This document shows, piece after piece, positions 16,950 to 29,285 of a DNA stretch of 64,000 bases. The notes under the pieces were generated by a model that did not search any database, had not been told where the DNA came from, and saw nothing but the letters and a program-made list of their open reading frames with translations. The stretch is from Ruminococcus sp. zg-924 (GTDB lineage Bacteria > Bacillota > Clostridia > Oscillospirales > Acutalibacteraceae). The stretch covers positions 1 through 64,000 of the forward strand of contig NZ_WNJZ01000011.1 in NCBI RefSeq assembly GCF_024433635.1. Direction: 5' to 3'. The translations under genes were made by a program, and so were the position numbers. The first letter of the stretch is position 1. Every line of letters begins with the position of its first letter.

Positions 16950-17597
16950 CTAATACCCATGAGCTTCTTTGAGCATCATATCCTTGACCTTCATCAAGCG
17001 AATCTGTGTGCTTCGCTCGTTTTCGTCAAGCTTCATTGTGATATATTTTATACTCTGCTGTGTTTCGGGTATCATAACGTGCTCCAATGCATTTACACGC
17101 CGCCTTGTTTTTTCAATCTCGCTTGCAAGCAAGGTGCAGGATTTTTCGCACTCGGCAAGTCGGAGCAAATCCGGCAGTACTCCGGCAAGCGACTTGACTG
17201 CATCATCAAGGTCTGAGGAAGTAAACGCAAAGCCGTAGGAGTAAATATCGTTTTCATCTGAGGTTCTCGTCTTTGTGTTGAAAACAGGAATGTCGACGCT
17301 CATAACATTTTTCGAGCCGACCTCAACAGATACCTCCTGCTTTGGCGCAAGCAATGCAGCGTTCAAAGCTTCATCACTCATCGAGGCACGTGCCAAAACA
17401 AAATTTTTGTTAGCCTCCTCAATGCTTTTTTCAACCTTTTCACGCAAAGCTTTATTCTCTCTGACCATATCAAGGAACTGTCGCATAAGCTCGTCACGCT
17501 TATCCTTGAGCAGCTTATGTCCTCTTACAGCGGTAACAAGCTTCTTTTTAAGCCTTGTAAGCTCCATTCTGGTGGGGTTTACGGTTTTATTAGCCAA
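16950..17597 (-). CDS. ntpD: V-type ATP synthase/ATPase subunit D
   Basis: A 215-aa subunit D, the coiled-coil central rotor shaft inside the A3B3 head. Family pattern: N-terminal [31 protein letters not shown] and a C-terminal helix with [13 protein letters not shown] (about 165), where the conserved RVNALE motif is diagnostic. The start is TTG (17597) with GAGGTGAACAGCC upstream. Last gene of the nine-gene operon, followed by a terminator. Confidence 0.96.
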   Translation of the reverse strand: MANKTVNPTRMELTRLKKKLVTAVRGHKLLKDKRDELMRQFLDMVRENKALREKVEKSIEEANKNFVLARASMSDEALNAALLAPKQEVSVEVGSKNVMSVDIPVFNTKTRTSDENDIYSYGFAFTSSDLDDAVKSLAGVLPDLLRLAECEKSCTLLASEIEKTRRRVNALEHVMIPETQQSIKYITMKLDENERSTQIRLMKVKDMMLKEAHGY

Positions 17598-17616
17598 GGC
17601 TGTTCACCTCTTTAGA

Positions 17617-18990
17617 TTATTCTTTGCCGTAATATTTATCAAGGTATTCATCCTTGATTCTCTTAAGCTCGCTTCTCGGCAGAATTGAAAGCAGCTTCCA
17701 GCCGATTTCAAGGGTTTCCTCTATATCACGATTTGCATTGTACCCCTGTGAAACATACTGCTTTTCAAATTCATCGGCAAACTTTGCATATAGCTTATCA
17801 ATATCGGTAAGCGCCGCTTCACCGAGAATAACCATAAGCTCCTTGGCGTCCTTGCCTCTTGCGTAAGCCGCAAAAAGCTGGTTCATTGTGTTAGCATGGT
17901 CTGCTCTTGTTTTGCCCTCGCCTATACCCTTATCCTTAAGACGGCTTAGTGACGGCAAAACGTCAATTGGCGGAGCAATGTTCTTTCTGTAAAGCTCACG
18001 GCTGAGAATTATCTGACCCTCGGTGATATAGCCTGTCAGGTCAGGAATCGGGTGGGTTTTATCGTCCTCCGGCATTGTCAGAATCGGAATAAGTGTGATA
18101 CTGCCGTTTTTACCCTTTTGCCTGCCTGCTCTTTCATAAAGCGAGGCAAGGTCGGTATACATATATCCCGGATAACCACGTCTGCCAGGCACCTCTTTAC
18201 GAGCAGCAGAAACCTCACGCAGAGCGTCTGCGTAGTTTGTAATATCAGTCATAATAACAAGAACGTGCATACCTGCGTCAAAGGCAAGGTACTCTGCCGC
18301 TGTGAGAGCCATTCTTGGAGTTGCTATACGCTCGATAGCAGGGTCATTTGCAAGGTTTACAAACATAACGGTTCTGTCGATAGCGCCTGTTTCCTTGAAG
18401 CTTTCAACAAAGTAGTTCGATTCTTCAAACGTGATACCCATAGCCGCAAAAACAACGGCGAACGGCTCACTTGTACCTCTAACCTTTGCCTGTCTTGCAA
18501 TCTGAGCTGCAAGCTGTGAGTGCGGCAAGCCTGAAGCCGAGAAAATAGGGAGCTTCTGACCTCTTACAAGTGTATTAAGTCCGTCAATTGCGGAAACGCC
18601 CGTCTGAATAAACTCCTGCGGATAGTTTCTTGCCGCAGGGTTCATTGGCAGTCCGTTAATATCCATTCTTTTTTCGGGAAGAATGTCGGGGCCACCGTCA
18701 ATAGGTCTGCCGAGTCCGTCAAAAACACGGCTGAGCATATCCTCGCTTACGCCAAGCTCCATACTTCTGCCGAGGAATCTTACCTTACTGTTTGAAAGGT
18801 TGATTCCTGCGCTGTTCTCAAAAAGCTGAACAAGCGCATCTGTGCCGTTAATTTCAAGCACCTTACAGCGGCGTTTTTCACCGCTTGCAAGCTCAATTTC
18901 GCCAAGCTCGTTGAAGCATACGCCTTCAACTCCCTTTACAAGCATCAAAGGACCTGCGACCTCTTCTATTGTTCTGTACTCCTTTGGCAT
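17617..18990 (-). CDS. ntpB: V-type ATP synthase/ATPase subunit B
   Basis: A 457-aa non-catalytic subunit B of the V1 head. It has the expected degenerate P-loop ([12 protein letters not shown] near 150) instead of GxxxxGKT. Family motifs [34 protein letters not shown] and the arginine-finger region [13 protein letters not shown] follow. Its 5' end overlaps the A subunit stop by 1 nt (TAATG), so A and B are coupled. Confidence 0.97.
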   Translation of the reverse strand: MPKEYRTIEEVAGPLMLVKGVEGVCFNELGEIELASGEKRRCKVLEINGTDALVQLFENSAGINLSNSKVRFLGRSMELGVSEDMLSRVFDGLGRPIDGGPDILPEKRMDINGLPMNPAARNYPQEFIQTGVSAIDGLNTLVRGQKLPIFSASGLPHSQLAAQIARQAKVRGTSEPFAVVFAAMGITFEESNYFVESFKETGAIDRTVMFVNLANDPAIERIATPRMALTAAEYLAFDAGMHVLVIMTDITNYADALREVSAARKEVPGRRGYPGYMYTDLASLYERAGRQKGKNGSITLIPILTMPEDDKTHPIPDLTGYITEGQIILSRELYRKNIAPPIDVLPSLSRLKDKGIGEGKTRADHANTMNQLFAAYARGKDAKELMVILGEAALTDIDKLYAKFADEFEKQYVSQGYNANRDIEETLEIGWKLLSILPRSELKRIKDEYLDKYYGKE

Positions 18991-20762
18991 TACAGCTCGC
19001 CTCCCTTGTCAATCTGCTCGTTTATCTGCGCCTCAAGCTTCTCAAGAATAGCCTTGTATTCCCCGTCAATCTTGTCATTCTCTGTGTATTTATATCTGCC
19101 TATCTGCTCACGAACCGGCAAGGCTACAAGAGCGTCAACATCAGCTCCCTTTGTAAGAGCATTTAGTGCCAAATCGTAATAGGCAAGAATCAATAGCATC
19201 ATAAGATGCTGCTTTTTAAGCGGAGTATAGGTGTCAATTTCATGGAAGGCGTCCTGATGCAGGAAGTCCTCACGGATTGAGCGTGCAGCTTCAAGCTTGA
19301 TTCTGTCAGGAGCTGACAGCGCATCCATACCAACAAGCTTTACTATCTCATCAAGCTCTGCCTCCTCCTGCAAAATAGCCATAAGCTTATGGCGACATTC
19401 CATCCAATCCTGAGCAACTGTTTCGTTGTACCAGTCGGACATTGTATCAATATAAAGCGAATAACTGTTGAGCCAGTTAATCGCCGGGAAATGGCGCTTG
19501 TACGCAAGAGCCGAATCAAGACCCCAGAACACTTTAACAATACGCAGGGTTGCCTGAGATACAGGCTCTGAAATATCGCCGCCGGGAGGTGATACTGCAC
19601 CAATAACTGAAAGCGCACCCTCCTTATCGTCTGTGCCGAGGGTGATTACACGTCCTGCACGCTCATAGAACTGAGCCAGACGGCTGCCAAGGTATGCGGG
19701 ATAGCCCTCTTCACCCGGCATTTCCTCAAGTCTTCCCGACATTTCACGAAGAGCCTCTGCCCAACGTGAGGTTGAGTCGCCCATAAGAGCAACGGAGTAA
19801 CCCATATCACGGAAGTACTCGGCAATTGTGATGCCTGTATAAATTGAAGCTTCACGAGCCGCAACAGGCATATCCGAGGTGTTGGCAATAAGCACTGTTC
19901 TCTCCATAAGAGAGTGACCTGTTTTTGGGTCGATAAGCTCAGGAAATTCGTTTAGAACGTCTGTCATTTCGTTTCCACGCTCACCGCAGCCGATATATAC
20001 AACAATATCGGCTTCTGCCCACTTTGCAAGCTGATGCTGAACAACTGTTTTACCGCTGCCGAAAGGACCCGGTACAGCCGCAACACCACCCTTTGCTATT
20101 GGGAAAAAGGTGTCGATAACACGCTGACCCGTTACAAGCGGCATATCCGGAGAAAGTTTTTTCTTGTACGGTCTACCAACACGGACAGGCCACTTCTGCA
20201 TCATTGTTATGTCGTGGTCAACACCGTTATCGTCTGTTACAACAGCTATAACACTGTCAACAGTGTATTCGCCGCCTTTTATTGATTTAATCGTACCGTT
20301 TATTTTATTTGGCACCATTATCTTCTGAACAACAATTTCAGTTTCCTTTACGGTACCAAGACAGTCGCCTGCTGAAACCTTGTCGCCAACCTTAGCTGTC
20401 GGATTGAAGCTCCACTTCTTATCTCTGCTCAGCGACGGAACCTCAACACCTCTTGCAAGGTTGTTTCCGGACACTCTCATAATCTCGTCAAGCGGTCTTT
20501 GAATACCGTCATATATACTGCCGATAAGTCCGGGACCAAGCTCCACGCTCAGCGGAGAGCCTGTGGACTCAACCGGCTCCCCAGGGCCTAAGCCTGAGGT
20601 TTCCTCATAAACCTGAATAGACGCCTTGTCGCCGTGCATTTCTATAATCTCGCCTATAAGCCTTTGGTCGCTTACACGAACAACGTCAAACATATTTGCG
20701 TCACGCATACCCTCTGCAACAACAAGAGGACCCGCAACCTTTTGTATAATACCTTTGCTCAT
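18990..20762 (-). CDS. ntpA: V-type ATP synthase/ATPase catalytic subunit A
   Basis: A 590-aa catalytic subunit A. The Walker A motif [14 protein letters not shown] is near residue 232. The V-type-specific insertion occupies about residues 115-190. The Walker B region [18 protein letters not shown] (about 325) is intact. ATG follows GAAGGGAATGACTGATAAAAA. ATP hydrolysis by the A3B3 ring drives, or is driven by, ion flow through the K ring. Confidence 0.98.
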   Translation of the reverse strand: MSKGIIQKVAGPLVVAEGMRDANMFDVVRVSDQRLIGEIIEMHGDKASIQVYEETSGLGPGEPVESTGSPLSVELGPGLIGSIYDGIQRPLDEIMRVSGNNLARGVEVPSLSRDKKWSFNPTAKVGDKVSAGDCLGTVKETEIVVQKIMVPNKINGTIKSIKGGEYTVDSVIAVVTDDNGVDHDITMMQKWPVRVGRPYKKKLSPDMPLVTGQRVIDTFFPIAKGGVAAVPGPFGSGKTVVQHQLAKWAEADIVVYIGCGERGNEMTDVLNEFPELIDPKTGHSLMERTVLIANTSDMPVAAREASIYTGITIAEYFRDMGYSVALMGDSTSRWAEALREMSGRLEEMPGEEGYPAYLGSRLAQFYERAGRVITLGTDDKEGALSVIGAVSPPGGDISEPVSQATLRIVKVFWGLDSALAYKRHFPAINWLNSYSLYIDTMSDWYNETVAQDWMECRHKLMAILQEEAELDEIVKLVGMDALSAPDRIKLEAARSIREDFLHQDAFHEIDTYTPLKKQHLMMLLILAYYDLALNALTKGADVDALVALPVREQIGRYKYTENDKIDGEYKAILEKLEAQINEQIDKGGEL

Positions 20763-20799
20763 TTTTTATCAGTCATTCCCTTCAATGGGTTTTGTAATG

Positions 20800-21117
20800 T
20801 CAGTTATTAAAAATAATATCAGAGCCGACAGCCTTTTCAACAGCCTTTTTCACGTTTGTAATTCCTATGCCGTTGTTGTCCTTAACACCGGGAATAGGAA
20901 TAACGGCAGGAAGCTGCCTGTCGGAAAGCTTGTCGATTTCATTTTCAAGCTGCAGTGCAAGCGACTCGGTAATATATATTACTGCATACTCGCCGTTAGC
21001 AATCCGCTTGAATTTTTCTGTCGGGTCTTCACCGTATTCAACAGCCACAACGTCAATACCGAGAACGCCGAAGCCGTATACACTGTCACGGTCGCCGATT
21101 GCTGCAATTCTATACAT
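20800..21117 (-). CDS. ntpG: V-type ATP synthase/ATPase subunit F
   Basis: A 105-aa subunit F (called NtpG in Enterococcus), a small CheY-like protein on the central stalk. Motifs are IAAIGDRDSVYGFGVLGID at the start, AVIYITESLA (about 46) and IPIPGVKDNNGIG (about 73). The start overlaps the subunit C gene by 8 nt. Confidence 0.95.
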   Translation of the reverse strand: MYRIAAIGDRDSVYGFGVLGIDVVAVEYGEDPTEKFKRIANGEYAVIYITESLALQLENEIDKLSDRQLPAVIPIPGVKDNNGIGITNVKKAVEKAVGSDIIFNN

Positions 21118-22078
21118 ACATATCCCTCAGTCTTTCGTTTACTGCATTTGAATCAAGGTCATTTAGCTTTGCCGACAATATCAGCCTTACCGCCTTAATC
21201 TCGTTTTCCCTCGCTATGATATACGCCGCAAGCGGCCCTATTGTGAACGGCTCGCTCTTTTGCGGCTTAATGCTGTCAATAAGCTTATCATCGCACCACT
21301 TCTCAAAGGCTGACGGCGAAGCTTTTAATGCGTCAACCGCCGAAGCATATGAAGTAGTTGAGAGATAATTAAAAATATCGTCAAGCGATTTTGCCGCCGC
21401 CTTTGCAAGAAGCGTTATATTAACGCTATTGCACGGTGCTAACGCATCTAAGATAAAGTCAAGGCTCTTGCCTGTTTTTTCACATCGAACTGCTGTTTTT
21501 ATGTCTGCGCTTGCAACGGTAAGCTCTGCATACAGCTTTATTACATCGCTGTTTGTTTCGCTTGCCTTTTTGTATATCGCCTTAAGGCAGGCGGTGTCGA
21601 TTATAACATCGCAGAGCTGACCGTCACCTGTTTGCAAAAGCGTTGTCATTGCTTGCTGTGCAGTCTGCTGTAAATGGTCGGGCAAATCTTTATAGCTGTG
21701 AGCCTTTATAGCGTCATATATTTTTTCACCGCTGACTGTGCCGTTTTGCATAAGCATACCAAATGGATTTACATCTCTTGTAACAGCCTTCACTGATACC
21801 TTAAGGTTATGAAAATCGTCGGAATACCGAAATACATCAAACGGAGATAGGTCGTCCGTCAGCTCTGCCATAAGCGACCAGATTTTTTCCCTTTCGCAAG
21901 AGAGCAGAGCCGAAACGTCTGTTTCCTGCTCTTCTGTGCCAAAGCCCTTATCATAGAGGTATTGCAAGCAATCATCATAGCTTTTTGAGTTAATAAGGTT
22001 GTCTATATCCTGACGAGAAAGAAGCGAAAGCTCCCTTGAGCGTATTCTTGCTACTGCGTAGGTGTAGTCCTTTTTCAA
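21110..22078 (-). CDS. ntpC: V-type ATP synthase/ATPase subunit C
   Basis: A 322-aa subunit C (d-type), the funnel-shaped adaptor between the central stalk and the K ring. The family N-terminus YTYAVARIRSRELSLLSRQDIDNLI and C-terminal IIARENEIKAVRLILSAKLN match the all-helical V-ATPase C/AC39 family. It overlaps subunit F by 8 nt and follows E by 14 nt. Confidence 0.94.
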   Translation of the reverse strand: MKKDYTYAVARIRSRELSLLSRQDIDNLINSKSYDDCLQYLYDKGFGTEEQETDVSALLSCEREKIWSLMAELTDDLSPFDVFRYSDDFHNLKVSVKAVTRDVNPFGMLMQNGTVSGEKIYDAIKAHSYKDLPDHLQQTAQQAMTTLLQTGDGQLCDVIIDTACLKAIYKKASETNSDVIKLYAELTVASADIKTAVRCEKTGKSLDFILDALAPCNSVNITLLAKAAAKSLDDIFNYLSTTSYASAVDALKASPSAFEKWCDDKLIDSIKPQKSEPFTIGPLAAYIIARENEIKAVRLILSAKLNDLDSNAVNERLRDMYV

Positions 22079-22092
22079 ATTAACACCTCCGA

Positions 22093-22680
22093 TTATGAAA
22101 AGAGCAGTGAATAAACCTCGTCCTGAAGCTCATCATACTTTTCGCTGAAAATAGCATCGAAGGAGCAGTTTTCTTCAATGCCGCCGTATATCAAAACAAA
22201 GCCGCCGTCAATATTCGCCGTATCGTCTGTAAGCGTCAGCATACCGTTTGACAGCTGAGAAAGCGCATTGCCAAAGTCCTTGGGAAGTCTTTTACTGTCA
22301 GCTTTATTGAAAGCAATTTTGCCCTGTTCGTTTTTGTGAGAATTTTTTTCTACCATCTTTTTGATAATAGAGAAATACTCATTTTCAGGAAGCGAAAGCA
22401 GGCTTTTATGCGCTTTTTTGATAAGGTCAGAGATTATTTTCTGTTTAGCGTTCAGCATAGCTTGCTTTTTTACAAGTGACGCCGAGGACTCGCTGCGAGT
22501 TTTAATATCCTCACATTCGCTCTGAGTTTTTGCTGTTATGGCGGCAACCTCTTTTTCGGCTTCCTTTAAAATTTTCTGCTTATTATCAAATGCAGATTTT
22601 TCAGCTTCGCCTTTGATTTTTGCAACAGCGGCGTCGCTGTCTTCCTTAATCTGCTGTAAAATTTTGTCTAAGCCATTCAT
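22093..22680 (-). CDS. ntpE: V-type ATP synthase/ATPase subunit E
   Basis: A 195-aa peripheral-stalk subunit E. A long N-terminal coiled coil rich in Lys, Glu and Ala (residues 1-90) precedes a globular C-terminal domain with NIDGGFVLIYGGIEENCSFDAI near 160. The start ATG (22680) has CGGAG 8 nt upstream. A TTG six codons further upstream is open but overlaps that site, so it is rejected. It pairs with the G/H-type subunit encoded at 25234. Confidence 0.92.
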   Translation of the reverse strand: MNGLDKILQQIKEDSDAAVAKIKGEAEKSAFDNKQKILKEAEKEVAAITAKTQSECEDIKTRSESSASLVKKQAMLNAKQKIISDLIKKAHKSLLSLPENEYFSIIKKMVEKNSHKNEQGKIAFNKADSKRLPKDFGNALSQLSNGMLTLTDDTANIDGGFVLIYGGIEENCSFDAIFSEKYDELQDEVYSLLFS

Positions 22681-22721
22681 CTTTATTCTCCGTTCCAAAG
22701 AGTTATCTGTAATATTACGGT

Positions 22722-25215
<2,494 letters not shown>

Positions 25216-25233
25216 GGTTTAACACCTCCGTTA

Positions 25234-25542
25234 TTAAATTATCTTTTCTATAATCTTTTTTATTGCTTCGTCTTCTCTTGCTGTGCAGCTTTTATAAAGC
25301 TTTTGTGCATCAGACTCAGCCTGCTGTTTAGCTTCATCAAGAACGGTTTCAGCCTGCTTATGCGCCGCTTCAAGCTGCTTTGCACGCTGCTGCTGCGCCA
25401 CTTCTATGGCAGACGAAGCCTGAGTGCGAGCATTTTGCTCCGAATTTTTAATAATTTCCTCTGCCTGCCTCCTTGCCGCAGCTTCATCTTCAATTGATTT
25501 TTGCTCGGCTTGCTTAATTTTGTTTACTGTGTCGAGTGCCAT
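25234..25542 (-). CDS. ntpF: V-type ATP synthase/ATPase subunit G/H (peripheral stalk)
   Basis: A 102-aa Ala/Gln/Glu/Lys-rich coiled coil from end to end, the peripheral-stalk partner of subunit E (NtpF in Enterococcus, AhaH/AtpH elsewhere). Sequence identity in this family is low, so the call rests on size, heptad-rich composition and position as first gene of a complete ntp operon. ATG 25542 is chosen because GGAGGG lies 7 nt upstream; the longer open frame overlaps the promoter. Confidence 0.9.
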   Translation of the reverse strand: MALDTVNKIKQAEQKSIEDEAAARRQAEEIIKNSEQNARTQASSAIEVAQQQRAKQLEAAHKQAETVLDEAKQQAESDAQKLYKSCTAREDEAIKKIIEKII

Positions 25543-25573
25543 CTGACCACCCTCCATTTTTATATTAACTACT

Positions 25574-25602
25574 ATTCTACACAAATTCGTGGCTTGTGTC
25601 AA
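25574..25602 (-). promoter_or_regulatory. V-type ATPase operon promoter
   Basis: Minus-strand -35 TTGACA (25602-25597), 17-bp spacer, -10 TAGAAT (25579-25574), about 32 bp before the first ATPase gene. Confidence 0.82.
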
Positions 25603-25785
25603 TGTTGTTTTATTATAATTTAACATTTATGCAGGATAATTCTGTAAATCTTGCATATTTGCCGTGTTTTTTTTGCTTTAAATCGCAAAACTAAAGAATG
25701 ATTACTGATTTTATTTAAAATATTATAGTGCTTTTGTGACAAGAAATATACGCCGACGGTGAGATAATAACAATACAAAAGCGGG

Positions 25786-26640
25786 GTGATATTTATTAAA
25801 AGAGTTATCTATATTGATGTGCTGATATGTCTTAACCTGATTATCAATTATTTTATTTTGGTGTCCGTCGGGCGTATGTTAAGCCGTAATGTACGGCAGC
25901 TAAGGCTTATTTTTGGCGCATTGTTCGGCGCTTTCTGCTCGCTTATTATACTTTTGCCGCCTATGAACAGCGTCATAAGCTTTGCTGTTAAGCTTATTGT
26001 GTCACTTCTTATATGTCTTATAAGCTTTAAATATGGCGGGATTAAAAGCCTTCTTAAAAACACTGCCGCTTTTTTTATGATTAGCTTTTTATTCTGCGGC
26101 GTTATGATTGCACTGTGGTTTACCTTTACGCCGAAAGGAATGGTGATAAACAACAGCACGGTGTATTTTAATATTTCGCCACTTTTACTTATTGTATCAT
26201 CGCTTGTTACATATTCCGTTGTCCGTCTTGTATGCCGCATAACTGGCAGAAAAAAGCCGCAGGAGCTTTATTATACAGTAAAAATCCTGCGCAGCGGCAA
26301 TGAAGCAATACTAAAAGGAAAGCTTGACACCGGATGCAGCCTTGTTGAGCCATTCAGCGGCAGTCCTGTAATAGTATGTGAAAAAGAAAAAATCAAAAGT
26401 ATTATACCCGAAAATATTCTTGAATACGAAAAATGCCTTGCCTGCTGTGCAAAGCCCGAAAAAATACGCCTGATACCTTATAGCACAATAAAAGGCAACG
26501 GACTTTTACCGAGCTTTAAGCCTGACAGAGTTTTTATAGGCGAAAGCTTATGCTTGAATGAAATATTTATTGCTGTATCAAGCCGAGGGATTACTGAAAG
26601 TGAAATTGGGTGCATTATTAATCCGCAGTGTTTAGATTAA
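25786..26640 (+). CDS. spoIIGA: sporulation sigma-E factor-processing peptidase SpoIIGA
   Basis: A 284-aa membrane-embedded aspartic protease. It processes pro-sigma-E in the mother cell when activated by SpoIIR from the forespore. Five hydrophobic segments fill residues 7-150. The protease half has the catalytic KLDTGCSLVEPFSG (Asp181) and ends with the family-typical C-terminal domain. The start is uncertain. GTG 25786 has no upstream Shine-Dalgarno. The GGGGTGAT at 25783-25790 instead matches the anti-SD and points to ATT 25795, three codons in. Identity is secure because sigE follows 42 bp downstream, the conserved spoIIG arrangement. Confidence 0.94.
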   Translation: MIFIKRVIYIDVLICLNLIINYFILVSVGRMLSRNVRQLRLIFGALFGAFCSLIILLPPMNSVISFAVKLIVSLLICLISFKYGGIKSLLKNTAAFFMISFLFCGVMIALWFTFTPKGMVINNSTVYFNISPLLLIVSSLVTYSVVRLVCRITGRKKPQELYYTVKILRSGNEAILKGKLDTGCSLVEPFSGSPVIVCEKEKIKSIIPENILEYEKCLACCAKPEKIRLIPYSTIKGNGLLPSFKPDRVFIGESLCLNEIFIAVSSRGITESEIGCIINPQCLD

Positions 26641-26682
26641 CAAATATGGATTAATATAGCTGAAAGGAGATACAATTTTATT

Positions 26683-27390
26683 ATGAAGAAAAAAATCAAG
26701 TATATTATAACGCTGCTGCTGAAAGCCGCAGGGATAATCAAGGATGTACACTATATCAACGGGTCGCAGACTCTACCACCCCCTCTTTCAAAGGAAGAGG
26801 AGGCAGAGGTTATGAAAAAGATTGAAAATGGCGACAAAGACGCAAGAGAACCGCTTATTACACATAATCTGCGACTTGTTGTTTACATAGCAAAAAAGTT
26901 TGAAACAGCAGGAGCCGGCGTTGAGGACTTGATTTCGATAGGGACTATCGGCTTGATTAAGGCGGTAAACACCTTTTGCCCTGAGAAAAATATCAAGCTT
27001 GCAACCTACGCCTCACGTTGCATAGAAAACGAAATACTTATGTATCTGCGAAAAAGCTCACAACTTAAAAATGAAATTTCCATTGACGAGCCGCTAAACG
27101 TCGACTGGGACGGAAACGAGCTTCTGCTGAGCGATATTCTCGGCAGTGACAGCGATACTATAAACATAAGAGTTGAGCAGGAGGCTGATATTGTTTTGCT
27201 CAACGAGGCTGTAAGCAGACTTTGTGAAAGAGAAAAAATGATAATGCAGCTGCGTTTTGGTCTGTTAGGCTGCAAGGAGCATACTCAAAAGGAGGTAGCT
27301 GATATGCTTGGTATTTCGCAGTCTTACATTTCAAGGCTTGAAAAGAAAATAATAAAAAAGCTGAAAAAAGAGCTTGGAAATGTAATTTGA
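26683..27390 (+). CDS. sigE: RNA polymerase sporulation sigma-E factor precursor
   Basis: A 235-aa sigma factor, the mother-cell-specific sigma-E made as an inactive precursor. The pro-region is residues 1 to about 24, an amphipathic helix ending HYING, where the Tyr-Ile pair corresponds to the known cleavage neighbourhood. Region 2 is unmistakable ([38 protein letters not shown]). Region 4 ends [21 protein letters not shown]. The gene lies directly after its protease spoIIGA. ATG follows GAAAGGAGATACAATTTT. Confidence 0.97.
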   Translation: MKKKIKYIITLLLKAAGIIKDVHYINGSQTLPPPLSKEEEAEVMKKIENGDKDAREPLITHNLRLVVYIAKKFETAGAGVEDLISIGTIGLIKAVNTFCPEKNIKLATYASRCIENEILMYLRKSSQLKNEISIDEPLNVDWDGNELLLSDILGSDSDTINIRVEQEADIVLLNEAVSRLCEREKMIMQLRFGLLGCKEHTQKEVADMLGISQSYISRLEKKIIKKLKKELGNVI

Positions 27391-27466
27391 ATGTATGAAT
27401 TGAAAAACGAGGTAAAAAATACTATTGTTCCTGTGAGAGGAAATATTTTATGAAAGGAATTTTCAA

Positions 27467-27871
27467 ATGAAAAAAATAATTACAGCAGTATTAAGTGCAT
27501 TTATGTGCCTTCTTGTTTTCGCAAGCTGTAACGGCGACAACGGCAAGATTGGCAACGGAAATAACGGCACAATTAAGGACAACCAAAGCGCCACTGAAAA
27601 CGTAAGTTCGGCTACATCGCCAGACAACAATAATAACAACGCAAACAACCAACAGAAAGAAACCAACAATAACAACGATAATGACAATAATAATCCCGGA
27701 CAGGATATTATCGGCGGAGCAGGAGATGTTGTAAGCGACGCCGGTGAAGTTGCAGGCGACGCTGCGCAAGGAGTCGGCGACATTGTGTCAGACGGCGCAT
27801 CGGCAATTGATAATGCAGTTGACGGAAACGACAACAACAACGAAGACAATAGCGACAACGAGAACAACTGA
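27467..27871 (+). CDS. small Asn-rich lipoprotein
   Basis: A 134-aa protein with a lipoprotein signal: MKK, a hydrophobic core and the lipobox VFAS-C with Cys near residue 21. The mature part is low-complexity, first Asn/Gly/Asp and poly-Asn, then a repeat-like segment on the pattern GDVVSDAGEVAGDAAQGVGDIVSDG, then acidic Asn/Asp to the end. No enzymatic domain is visible. It may be a surface or spore-compartment protein, but only its location downstream of sigE suggests that. ATG follows AAAGGAATTTTCAA, and a strong terminator closes it. Confidence 0.75.
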   Translation: MKKIITAVLSAFMCLLVFASCNGDNGKIGNGNNGTIKDNQSATENVSSATSPDNNNNNANNQQKETNNNNDNDNNNPGQDIIGGAGDVVSDAGEVAGDAAQGVGDIVSDGASAIDNAVDGNDNNNEDNSDNENN

Positions 27872-27882
27872 TAATAACAGCA

Positions 27883-27917
27883 AACGGACCGGAGCAATGG
27901 AGCTTCGGTCCGTTTTG
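27883..27917 (+). terminator. terminator after the Asn-rich lipoprotein gene
   Basis: A 9-bp stem (AACGGACCG at 27883-27891, CGGTCCGTT at 27906-27914) with a T-run in GTTTTGT. It lies 12 nt after the stop. Confidence 0.88.
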
Positions 27918-27950
27918 TATCTTTTATTAGATTGGCAATTCAAGGTTAAC

Positions 27951-28001
27951 ACCACGACCGTCAGTCTGCTTCACTGACAGCTGCCCTCAAGAGGATCTGA
28001 A
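27951..28001. repeat. candidate degenerate REP-like palindromic element
   Basis: In the gap between convergent genes lies GTCAGT-CTGCTTC-ACTGAC (27960-27978), followed by AGCTGCCCTCAAGAGG with an inverted CCTC/GAGG. The arrangement resembles small palindromic units (CGTCAGTCTGCTTCGCTGACAGC.. type) that I recall as scattered in genomes of gut Clostridia. This copy looks decayed. Only one copy is in the window, so the repeat nature is not shown here. Confidence 0.4.
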
Positions 28002-28002
28002 G

Positions 28003-28362
28003 CTAACCCAAAATTTCGTTTTGTTTCTTTTTGCTCAGCCCATGAAGAACCAACTCATACGATTTTGTCAGCATTTCCTTCAACAGCTCGTCGGGAACAT
28101 TGCCATTATACCTTACCGAATTCCAATGAACCTTGTTCATATAATACCCAGGAATAATATCCTCATATTGGGTTCTGAGAAATTCACCCTCCATTGGTTC
28201 CAATTTTAAGGTTATGTAATACGGCTGATTATCGTCGTCAAGGCAAATAGCCGCAAAAATTTTGCCGCCGATAAAGTATCTAATCCAGTTCCACTCTTCC
28301 TTGAAATCTCTTGTTACACCTGTTTTACTTAAAAGAAATTCATCAATCCATTCATATTTCAT
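28003..28362 (-). CDS. MmcQ/YjbR-like protein
   Basis: A 119-aa protein of the MmcQ/YjbR family (CyaY-like fold). Members share the pattern visible here: EWNWIRYFIGGKIFAAICLDD, then YITLKLEP, then IPGYYMNKVHWNSVRYNG, and a C-terminal helix with LLKEMLTKSYELV. The family is often called DNA-binding but its role is unclear. Its ATG overlaps the SDR stop (TAATG), so the two genes are translationally coupled. Confidence 0.85.
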   Translation of the reverse strand: MKYEWIDEFLLSKTGVTRDFKEEWNWIRYFIGGKIFAAICLDDDNQPYYITLKLEPMEGEFLRTQYEDIIPGYYMNKVHWNSVRYNGNVPDELLKEMLTKSYELVLHGLSKKKQNEILG

Positions 28363-29150
28363 TAGTTTTCCCTCCTGTTAGGTCCCCAAGCTTTTCCGCT
28401 TATTCTGCCAACTATGTTAAGCACCGCACCTCTTGGTGCAAAGCGATGCACAACCGACTGCATTTTTGAAAGAGCACCGTCTGTTTTGAACGCTCTTTTA
28501 CTATTGTCAAGCGTTTTTAATGCTGTTTTCACTACCTGAGCAGGCGTTCTCATATTGTCGGTTACATTGCCGCTTTTATCAAAAAAGTGAGTTTGCGTAG
28601 GGCCGGGACACACTGCAAACACACGCACACCTCTGTTTCTGTATTCGTAGCTTATGCTCTCGGTAAAAGAAAGGATATACGCCTTTGTTGCGGCATATAC
28701 AGCGGAATACGGAAACGGTGTAAAGGACACACAGGAGCCAAGATTAATTATTGCCCCTCTGCCAGCCTTGCTCATATCCTTGATAAACAAATAGGTAAGC
28801 TCCGTCATAGTTGTTACGTTAAGCATTATTTCCTCGTGTTGTTTCAGATAATCGGTAGTATGGAGCAGTCCTGTTGTTGCGAAACCAGCGTTATTGATAA
28901 GCTTATCAACCGTAAGCTTTCGGCTTATTACCTCATTATACAAGGTATCAGCAATATGCTCAAGAGATAAATCAAGGGCGATTACCTCAACCTTAATTCC
29001 GTGTTTCTCACGCAGGTTTTTCGCAATTATTTCAAGTTTGTCTTTTGAACGGGAAACCAAAATAAGGTTATCACCTCTCTTTGCAAAGGCTTTAGCAAAT
29101 TCCTTGCCAATTCCCGAAGACGCTCCTGTTATTAAAGTATAATTATCCAT
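28362..29150 (-). CDS. short-chain dehydrogenase/reductase (SDR)
   Basis: A 262-aa classical SDR. The NAD(P)-binding motif TGASSGIGK is at residues 8-16, NNAGFAT near 87, the catalytic Ser region near 140, and the catalytic pair in YAATKAYI (Tyr-x3-Lys, about 153-157). The VSRSKDKL stretch after strand 2 (Arg) suggests NADP(H). It resembles the YqjQ/DltE-like acyl or sugar reductases, but the substrate is not predictable. ATG follows AAAGGAGCTTGAGCTT. It lies downstream of padR and its terminator. Confidence 0.9.
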   Translation of the reverse strand: MDNYTLITGASSGIGKEFAKAFAKRGDNLILVSRSKDKLEIIAKNLREKHGIKVEVIALDLSLEHIADTLYNEVISRKLTVDKLINNAGFATTGLLHTTDYLKQHEEIMLNVTTMTELTYLFIKDMSKAGRGAIINLGSCVSFTPFPYSAVYAATKAYILSFTESISYEYRNRGVRVFAVCPGPTQTHFFDKSGNVTDNMRTPAQVVKTALKTLDNSKRAFKTDGALSKMQSVVHRFAPRGAVLNIVGRISGKAWGPNRREN

Positions 29151-29207
29151 AAGCTCAAGCTCCTTTCCTTTAGTATTTGTAGGTATATGTAAAATATGCC
29201 AAAGTAA

Positions 29208-29235
29208 ACTCCCGGCTGATTTCTCAACCGGGAGT
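29208..29235 (-). terminator. terminator of padR
   Basis: An 8-bp perfect stem (ACTCCCGG at 29208-29215, CCGGGAGT at 29228-29235). On the minus strand it is followed by TTACTTT. It separates padR from the SDR gene. Confidence 0.7.
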
Positions 29236-29285
29236 CTTAGTAATTATCAAGTTGAACTGTTCCAAACAGCAGCCAAAGTAATCAA

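Noticed and set aside
27463-27897. Minus-strand ORF opposite the Asn-rich lipoprotein (144 aa, Leu/Ser-rich)
   Set aside because: It is an antisense shadow of low-complexity Asn/Asp codons. The plus frame has signal peptide, lipobox, RBS and terminator.
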